Below are positions 50,837 to 56,503 of a stretch of 56,503 bases of DNA, piece by piece. The translations under genes and the position numbers were made by a program. A model generated the notes under the pieces. That model ran no database searches. It saw nothing but the letters and a program-made list of their open reading frames with translations, and was not told where the DNA came from. The stretch is from Candidatus Desulfobulbus rimicarensis (GTDB lineage Bacteria; Desulfobacterota; Desulfobulbia; Desulfobulbales; Desulfobulbaceae): NCBI GenBank assembly GCA_008633435.1, contig RKSL01000037.1:1-56503 (forward strand), in the 5' to 3' direction. Positions within the stretch are counted from its first letter, which is position 1. Each line of letters begins with the position of its first letter.

Positions 50837-51919
50837 TTAAATTTCAGTGAAATCCGTTGGAGGCTTACGCAGAAATTTTACAAATTTTTGTTTTTCAACA
50901 CAGTTGATATAGGCATCTTCTGCACTGATTTTCTTTTTCTCCAGAAGCTCCATAATGGCATCATCCACTGTCTGCATGCCATATTTTTTACCGGTCTGCA
51001 TGACAGAAGGGATCTGGTAGGTTTTTGCCTCTCGAATGAGATTTCGTACCGCCGGGGTACAAATCAAAATTTCCAGAGCTGCAACCCGCCCTTTAATATC
51101 AACCCGCTTAAACAATGCCTGGGAGACCACGGCCTTAAGAGCATCTGCCAAGGTGGAACGTACCTGCCCCTGCTGATTCGCCGGAAAAATTTCAACCACA
51201 CGGTCAACTGTTTTCATGGCATTCATGGTATGCAACGTACCAAAAACAAGATGCCCGGTCATGGAGGCTTCCATGGCAAGAGAAATCGTTTCCAGATCAC
51301 GAAGCTCACCAACCAGAATAATATCTGGATCTTCACGCAAAGCGCCACGAAGTGCTGCGCTGAAACTCTTTGTATGCGTCCCCACCTCCCGGTGGTTAAT
51401 GATACATTTATTACTCTTATGAACAAACTCAATGGGATCTTCAATGGTCAGAATATGATCGCTTCGGGTTTTGTTTGCCTCATCAATGATTGCAGCAAGT
51501 GTTGTCGATTTACCCGACCCTGTTGGCCCGGTTACCAAGACCAGCCCTTTGGGAAGACTGGCAAGTTTGCCAATGACCTTAGGCAGCCCCAGTTGGTCAC
51601 AGGAGAGAATATCGCTTGGAATCTCACGAAACACTGCACCAATGCCATATTTTTGTTCAAAAAAGTTACAACGGTAACGGGCAAGACCTGGGATTTCATA
51701 ACCAAAATCCATGTCGCCGGTTTCTTCAAAGATCTTTATCTTATCTTCCGGACAGATTTCATACAACATTGATTTTAAGCTGTCATTGTCCATGGTTTTA
51801 AACTTCACCCGTTCAATGTCACCACGAACCCGCAACACCGGCTGCTGACCGGCTATCATGTGAAGGTCAGAAGCCCCTTCATCGTTCATTAGCTTAAAAA
51901 AAGCATCTATCTGCGCCAT
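50837..51919 (-). CDS. pilT: Type IV pilus retraction ATPase PilT
   Basis: Hexameric cytoplasmic ATPase that pulls in type IV pili. The 360-residue protein has the N-terminal PAS-like domain (1-100), Walker A VTGPTGSGKSTTLAA, the Asp box TIEDPIEF, Walker B LREDPDIILVGELRD, and His box GTLHTMNA. The C-terminal part carries the ADALKAVVSQ-AAIRNLIRE-type retraction region (here VRNLIREAKTYQI). It adjoins comEC, whose product would take up DNA drawn in by pili. AGGAG lies before the ATG. No pilin or pilB gene is in the window. Confidence 0.94.
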   Translation of the reverse strand: MAQIDAFFKLMNDEGASDLHMIAGQQPVLRVRGDIERVKFKTMDNDSLKSMLYEICPEDKIKIFEETGDMDFGYEIPGLARYRCNFFEQKYGIGAVFREIPSDILSCDQLGLPKVIGKLASLPKGLVLVTGPTGSGKSTTLAAIIDEANKTRSDHILTIEDPIEFVHKSNKCIINHREVGTHTKSFSAALRGALREDPDIILVGELRDLETISLAMEASMTGHLVFGTLHTMNAMKTVDRVVEIFPANQQGQVRSTLADALKAVVSQALFKRVDIKGRVAALEILICTPAVRNLIREAKTYQIPSVMQTGKKYGMQTVDDAIMELLEKKKISAEDAYINCVEKQKFVKFLRKPPTDFTEI

Positions 51920-51999
51920 TTCTCTCTCCTATTCCATGGACGAAAGTTTACAAAACATCACTTATTATGACTCTATAAAATGTATAATATCACAAATTT

Positions 52000-52683
52000 T
52001 TAAAACACTACAGTTTTACGAATATAACTGACAATTTCATCCACATCGTCCATTATTTCAAAAAGCATGAGATCGTCTTCTCCAATTTTCCCGTTGGCCA
52101 GTTGTTGATCTCTGATCCAGTCGACAAGCCCGGTCCAGAATGACGAACCGACCAGAAGAATAGGGAAAGGTTTTACCTTCTTAGTTTGAATTAACGTGAG
52201 TGATTCAAACAACTCATCCATGGAGCCAAAACCGCCCGGCATACAGATAAAGCCCATGGAATATTTCAAAAACATCACCTTACGTACAAAGAAATACCTG
52301 AAGTCCAGAGAAAGATTTGTATAAGGATTCCCCTCCTGTTCGTGGGGCAAATCAATATTAAGCCCAATGGACAGGCCATCTGCATCTGCAGCTCCACGGT
52401 TGGCCGCTTCCATTATTCCCGGCCCTCCGCCGGTAATAATTCCGTAACCGTGCTCAGAGAGTTTCCGGGCGATTTCCCGGGCCATCTGGTAATCAGGATG
52501 ATCTTCTGAGGTTCGGGCCGATCCATAAATTGAAACTGAAGGCCGTTTAACAGTCGACAAGGTATCAAAACCTTCGACAAACTCTGATAAAATCCGAAAC
52601 ATTCTCCACGATTCCCCGGAATTCATTTTTTCCAGACAATACTGATGCTCCCTGCTTGCTCTTTTCTGAAACAATGCGTTCAT
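52000..52683 (-). CDS. LOG-family (TIGR00730) nucleotide phosphoribohydrolase-like protein
   Basis: A 227-residue Rossmann-type protein with the LOG family motifs GGGPGIMEAANRGA and PGGFGSMDELFE; the latter has Ser where many members have Thr. Family members release free cytokinin-like bases or recycle purine monophosphates. The N-terminal ~40 residues are helical and precede SVSIYGSARTSEDHPDY. It shares the minus strand with the TPR gene upstream (22 bases) and selA, so the three may be co-transcribed. Substrate is not defined by sequence. Confidence 0.85.
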   Translation of the reverse strand: MNALFQKRASREHQYCLEKMNSGESWRMFRILSEFVEGFDTLSTVKRPSVSIYGSARTSEDHPDYQMAREIARKLSEHGYGIITGGGPGIMEAANRGAADADGLSIGLNIDLPHEQEGNPYTNLSLDFRYFFVRKVMFLKYSMGFICMPGGFGSMDELFESLTLIQTKKVKPFPILLVGSSFWTGLVDWIRDQQLANGKIGEDDLMLFEIMDDVDEIVSYIRKTVVF

Positions 52684-52705
52684 ACTTGATCCTTTATTAA
52701 AGCTC

Positions 52706-54811
52706 TTAATATTTACTCGTATTCTTCAATTTTCTGAGACGTTGCTGAGCCAATTTCAGGCACTTCCTGCCTGCCGTATTCATGCTCAACACCCGCTGAT
52801 AGCTCTGTCTTGCCTTGCGATAATGCCCAATTTTATCATAAATTTCTGCCCGAAGTAAAACCGCCCGGTCATTATTTTTCTGCTGCTGAACAACTTGCCT
52901 GACCAAGGCTAACGCCTCTGTGTAGCGCTTGAGATAAAACAAGACCTCTGCCTTGCGGTAAAGATGGGCAGATTCAGTTTCATCCATTTGTATAGCCTTA
53001 TCACAAAGACTCAACCCAACCTCTTCCCCCTCCCCTTCCAGAACATACAACAAACCGAGCATGCTCAAACTGTCGGCATTATGAGGGTAAAGTTGCAAAG
53101 AACGTTGCAGAAAACAGATGGCTTCCCGATTTTTACCAGCCCCGAGACAAGCCTCACCAATGATCCTGAAAAACATAAACTCCTCAGGCTCATCCCTGCT
53201 GGCAAGCCAACTGTTGAGCAAATCAACAGCCTGTTCATACTGTTCCGCCTGACAATACAACCTCCCCAGCTGCAGATAATGCTCAAGAGTTGTCTGCTCA
53301 TCATGGTCTGGCGAACTTAACGCCACCTCAAAGCATTGCACTGCGCTGGCATAATCACCAATCAATCGACAGCTCATAGCCTTGTTGACAAGGGCCATGT
53401 GATTATCGGGAAGCGAACCAAGCACACGCGAAAAACACTCAATCGCCTGCCGGTGCCTGCCCACCCCGGCCAAGGCAACGCCAAGACTGTTTAACAGGTT
53501 GACTTCTCCTGGTTGCATTATAAGCCCCTGGCGATATTCTTTAAGGGCGCGTTTATAATCGCCCTCGTCAAGATACAAATCGCCACTGACATTAAATGTT
53601 AAAGAGTCACAGGCAACAATGGCATCTTCCCCATAAAAGCTGCCATGCATGATGGCCTTTCTGCAATGCCGAAGACAATCAACCTTGCTCGACCCGATGG
53701 TATTTGGCCAGGCACAGTAACCAACGGCGATACTCTGACCGGAGCTTTTTTGTACCTCTTTGATAATGTTGTCTATTCTTACTGCTGTTTGTTTTTTTGT
53801 TTGATCAGCAAACACGACAAATTGTCCAATTCCAGGGGCGTTAAAACTTGTTTCGCCGGGTTCATGCAGCATTGTAGACAGGGCAACCATCTCACCATTT
53901 TGACAGGAAAATAGAGCAAGACCAAACTTATCAACACCGCACCATTTCCGTTGTATACGCCGTAAAACAGCCGCTTCAGGTAGGGCAAACGGGTGTTGCG
54001 TACTCTGCTGCAGAGATGCAGCATCACAAAGGCTGTACGGGCCTCGCCGTTCAGCCTCAGCAAGAGCCTCCCAACATCTGTTCAAAACAGGCTCCCGCAA
54101 TTCTACCTCACCAAACAGGGAAAAACCTATATGAATCCTGGATAATTTTTCTCGTTTAAGACGGGTAATCAATCGTCGTGCAAAATGACACGCCTCTTTG
54201 TGATCCTGTGGCCGTCCCAGAAAGCCGAATACCCCCTGACCAAAACAAAAAACCGGCTCCCCGGTGACAGCCTCCAGCAACGTGGCTGTCGAGCACACGG
54301 CCTGATACCTTCCGGTAACAGTCCTTCGCCTTGAAACAGTGGCAACAAAAAACAGTGCTTTCCAGCAAGAGGGCTCCTCTGGCCCTGCCAGTAATGCCCT
54401 CTGATTATACAATCCTGTCACCGGGTCGACATAACGCAGGCGTTGAAGCGCAAACTGCTTGAGAATTCCCTGTTGTAATTCAACGAGCCAATCCGCATCC
54501 ATTTTTTGAAAAAACAGCGGATCAACATCATAAATAATAAGATCTGCCCGTTCCTGAAGTGTTGCTGAGGGCAAAGGGATAACCAAATTCGTTTTAAGCA
54601 GAAAAGGCCGACTCTGCCGGGGTTGTGATCGGAGAATTTCTTCAGAATAGTCCAGCCCCAATTGCCTCAGAAAAGACGCGTGAAAACAAAATCCCACAGA
54701 TGCCGGGAGCGGTAATAACCGTGTAACCTCTTGAATCAGGCTGTCAGGAAAAAGCAGTGCATCAAAGACTCTAAAGCCAGGTTCGGTATCCGATAAACAA
54801 GGAATCATCAA
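52706..54811 (-). CDS. Degenerate GGDEF-like / TPR protein
   Basis: A 701-residue cytoplasmic protein. Residues about 110-260 look like a decayed GGDEF fold: DPVTGLYNQRALL as the usual D-xLTGLxNRR entry, and FCFGQGVFGFLGR where the GGDEF signature should be, so no cyclase activity is expected. A second similar stretch may span about 285-420 (FVVFADQTKKQ ... SIAVGYCAWP). At least seven TPR-like units follow (about 420-690; YKRALKEYRQGLIMQPGEVN and similar). It overlaps the selA stop by four bases. A scaffold or signal-receptor role is inferred; no known partner. Confidence 0.7.
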   Translation of the reverse strand: MMIPCLSDTEPGFRVFDALLFPDSLIQEVTRLLPLPASVGFCFHASFLRQLGLDYSEEILRSQPRQSRPFLLKTNLVIPLPSATLQERADLIIYDVDPLFFQKMDADWLVELQQGILKQFALQRLRYVDPVTGLYNQRALLAGPEEPSCWKALFFVATVSRRRTVTGRYQAVCSTATLLEAVTGEPVFCFGQGVFGFLGRPQDHKEACHFARRLITRLKREKLSRIHIGFSLFGEVELREPVLNRCWEALAEAERRGPYSLCDAASLQQSTQHPFALPEAAVLRRIQRKWCGVDKFGLALFSCQNGEMVALSTMLHEPGETSFNAPGIGQFVVFADQTKKQTAVRIDNIIKEVQKSSGQSIAVGYCAWPNTIGSSKVDCLRHCRKAIMHGSFYGEDAIVACDSLTFNVSGDLYLDEGDYKRALKEYRQGLIMQPGEVNLLNSLGVALAGVGRHRQAIECFSRVLGSLPDNHMALVNKAMSCRLIGDYASAVQCFEVALSSPDHDEQTTLEHYLQLGRLYCQAEQYEQAVDLLNSWLASRDEPEEFMFFRIIGEACLGAGKNREAICFLQRSLQLYPHNADSLSMLGLLYVLEGEGEEVGLSLCDKAIQMDETESAHLYRKAEVLFYLKRYTEALALVRQVVQQQKNNDRAVLLRAEIYDKIGHYRKARQSYQRVLSMNTAGRKCLKLAQQRLRKLKNTSKY

Positions 54812-56223
54812 TTCACACTGGTGTCGATATTGGACAGAGCCTGCGTAAAGCCGTTTTCAACAAGAGGTATCTCGTCATCTGCAACTGTCCGCAGATCAAG
54901 GAGTAGCTGGTCATCCTCAATACGGCAGATTATTGGTATAGACAAGGCGCGAAGGGATGCCTCCAGCCGATTCACACCAATACCGGCAGGGACTACTGCC
55001 ACAGCTCGACTGGCCAGATTCTGCTCGGGCATGGCACCACCGCCTACCCGCGACATGACATCCACAACTTTGCACTCCAATTGCCCGGCAAGATTTTTTC
55101 GTAACCGTCTGATCAGACGTTGTGCCCGCTTATTGACCATTTCAACAGGGGTCGAAATCATCGATAACGTAGGAACATTTTCATACAGTGTTTCAGGATC
55201 ACGGTAAAACCGCAGAATAGACTCCAGTCCGGCAAGAGTAAATTTATCAATGCGCATGGCACGGTTGATCGGATTTTGTTTAATCCGCTCAATAATGGTT
55301 TTTCGGCCAAGGATAATCCCTGCCTGCGGGCCACCAAGTAATTTATCACCGCTGAACGTGACTACGTCAATTCCCGAAGCAACAACTTCCTGGACAGTAG
55401 GCTCTTTTTCAAGGCCAAACTGACTTAGATCCACCAGACAGCCAGATCCCAAGTCTTCTACAACAGGCAGTCCATGTTCTCTGCCCAAAGTGACAAGTTC
55501 TTCATTGGAGACCATTGAGGTAAATCCAATGATACGGTAATTGCTGCAATGAACCTTCAGCAAGGCTCCCGTCTCCTCAGTTAACGCCTGACGATAATCC
55601 TTCAAATGGGTACGGTTGGTCGCCCCCACTTCGACAAGGCGCGCCCCACTCCTTGCCATGACATCAGGAATTCTAAATGAACCGCCTATTTCCACCAGCT
55701 GCCCACGTGAGACGATAACCTCCCGTCCTTGAGCAAGTGTCTCAAGCACAATAAAAACAGCTGCAGCATTATTATTGACGACTAAAGCCGCTTCTGCACC
55801 AGTGAGTTCACAAAGTAGCTCTTCTACAAGAGCATAACGACTGCCACGCTTACCCGTGGACAGGTTAAACTCAAGATTGGAATATCTCCCTCCGGCCTGG
55901 TGAAGCATCTGCATGGTTGACTCGGGTAAAATTGATCGGCCGAGATTAGTATGAATTATAACCCCGGTACCATTGATAATACGTTTAAACTGGGGAGCCT
56001 GTCGGCGGATTAGCTCTTTATGAATTGTTTCCAGAAAAAAAGGCAGGGTTAACGATTCAGCTTGAACCTGTTGCCCCTGAAGAATTTTTTGTCTGGTCGC
56101 TTCAAGAACCGCTCGAACAATGTTTTTAACCAGTCCAAGTGAAACATTTTCAAATTCCTGCTCCTGATGAATAGCGAGGAGACACTCGTCAACTTTGGGA
56201 ATACGGCGCAGAAGTGATTGCAT
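54808..56223 (-). CDS. selA: L-seryl-tRNA(Sec) selenium transferase SelA
   Basis: Converts seryl-tRNA(Sec) to selenocysteinyl-tRNA with selenophosphate and PLP. The 471-residue protein has the N-terminal domain that contacts tRNA (MQSLLRRIPKVDECL), INGTGVIIHTNLGRS, VVNNNAAAVF, and the PLP-binding Lys in FSGDKLLGGPQAG. Its presence implies that the organism makes selenoproteins; selB, selC and selD are not in the window. It is followed, with four-base overlap, by the GGDEF-like/TPR gene, an unusual neighbour where selB is often found. Confidence 0.95.
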   Translation of the reverse strand: MQSLLRRIPKVDECLLAIHQEQEFENVSLGLVKNIVRAVLEATRQKILQGQQVQAESLTLPFFLETIHKELIRRQAPQFKRIINGTGVIIHTNLGRSILPESTMQMLHQAGGRYSNLEFNLSTGKRGSRYALVEELLCELTGAEAALVVNNNAAAVFIVLETLAQGREVIVSRGQLVEIGGSFRIPDVMARSGARLVEVGATNRTHLKDYRQALTEETGALLKVHCSNYRIIGFTSMVSNEELVTLGREHGLPVVEDLGSGCLVDLSQFGLEKEPTVQEVVASGIDVVTFSGDKLLGGPQAGIILGRKTIIERIKQNPINRAMRIDKFTLAGLESILRFYRDPETLYENVPTLSMISTPVEMVNKRAQRLIRRLRKNLAGQLECKVVDVMSRVGGGAMPEQNLASRAVAVVPAGIGVNRLEASLRALSIPIICRIEDDQLLLDLRTVADDEIPLVENGFTQALSNIDTSVN

Positions 56224-56503
56224 AATTCTCTACAGAAAATTTAAATTAATGATGACAACCTTTGGGATTTATACACCAAAAACTGAGCTTATGATACGAT
56301 AAAAAAGCAAACGATGGCAAACCAAATAAAATAAATACATCGGAAATCAAGCCAGTTATAGGGATGGCGAAAAAAAAAGATGTAAAGTGATAAAAAAGCG
56401 TTGACGGGGTCAAAACGATAGGTTAGGTTCTCGCCCCGTTGCTTGACGAAAACATTTGAGCAACATCGTCACTTTCTCAAAAAAAAGATTGACGCTTTTT
56501 GCG
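56224..56503 (+). promoter_or_regulatory. AT-rich tail with three TTGACG promoter-like elements
   Basis: About 280 bases upstream of selA with no gene seen. On the plus strand TTGACG occurs at 56401-56406, 56443-56448 and 56489-56494. The first is followed after 17 bases by TAGGTT (56424-56429) and then a GC-rich stretch CTCGCCCCG, as in stringently controlled promoters. ACGGGG and CCCCGT also form an inverted repeat there. A stable-RNA operon may begin beyond the window; this is inference. Confidence 0.35.

Noticed and set aside
50819-51772. Plus-strand frame of 317 codons opposite pilT
   Set aside because: It is the shadow of the fully conserved pilT gene; its product has no coherent domain pattern.
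52000-52683. Lysine decarboxylase
   Set aside because: LOG proteins were often given that name, but the GGGPGIMEA and PGG-G-S-DE motifs mark the LOG/PpnN nucleotide-hydrolase group.

Overview
The window reads as a chromosomal segment of an anaerobic Gram-negative bacterium. Its lipoproteins, Kdo transferase, Mpl, PilT and ComEC show the Gram-negative envelope. The gene set (split PntA1/PntA2/PntB transhydrogenase, SelA, PPK2, a short aconitase, FabL, a betaine-type homocysteine methyltransferase fused to MTHFR, an MtnA plus FucA-like aldolase pair) fits a member of the Desulfobacterota, most likely Desulfobulbales. That assignment is inferred from gene content only; no rRNA or tRNA gene was recognised here. 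Base composition is fairly uniform, with AT-rich intergenic stretches.

Positions 1-11.2 kb form a phosphate block: phoB-phoR and an HD-GYP response regulator on the minus strand, divergent from phoU-pstC-pstA-pstS-pstB on the plus strand, then ppk2. Tandem 11-bp repeats of the form CCTAAnAnnnn, consistent with PhoB boxes, lie before phoB, phoU and pstS. Positions 11.3-15 kb hold a CBS-PAS-LuxR regulator, a FucA-like class II aldolase and mtnA, which suggests methylthioadenosine or 5'-deoxyadenosine salvage ending in aldol cleavage. Next come repeats, two small PEGA-like lipoproteins and a LysR regulator. Positions 17.3-23.7 kb are a methyl-cycle operon (homocysteine methyltransferase/MTHFR, metK, ahcY, a 3D-domain lipoprotein, trmFO). 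FabL, a DUF362 protein, aconitase and SerA follow.

From 29.7 kb the strand switches for an M1 peptidase-ChaN-PDZ fusion, dusB and an exported glutaredoxin. The minus strand resumes with tilS, a small membrane protein, the pnt operon, mpl and small unknowns. At 41.8-46.1 kb a three-part P-loop / FHA-like / PPP-phosphatase protein precedes a DUF47 (PhoU-like) protein and a PiT transporter, a second phosphate block. The end holds rsmE, waaA, comEC, pilT, a LOG-family protein, a degenerate GGDEF-TPR protein overlapping selA, and an AT-rich tail with three TTGACG elements.

Intergenic DNA is rich in repeats. There are two short elements with GTAACTCTTCAG terminal inverted repeats and 8-bp target duplications (IS66-type MITEs), a composite repeat of roughly 230-240 bp in two main copies, a related ~100-bp unit, and a 36-bp palindromic repeat in two copies. 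Several minus-strand genes have intrinsic-terminator-like hairpins directly before their ribosome binding sites.
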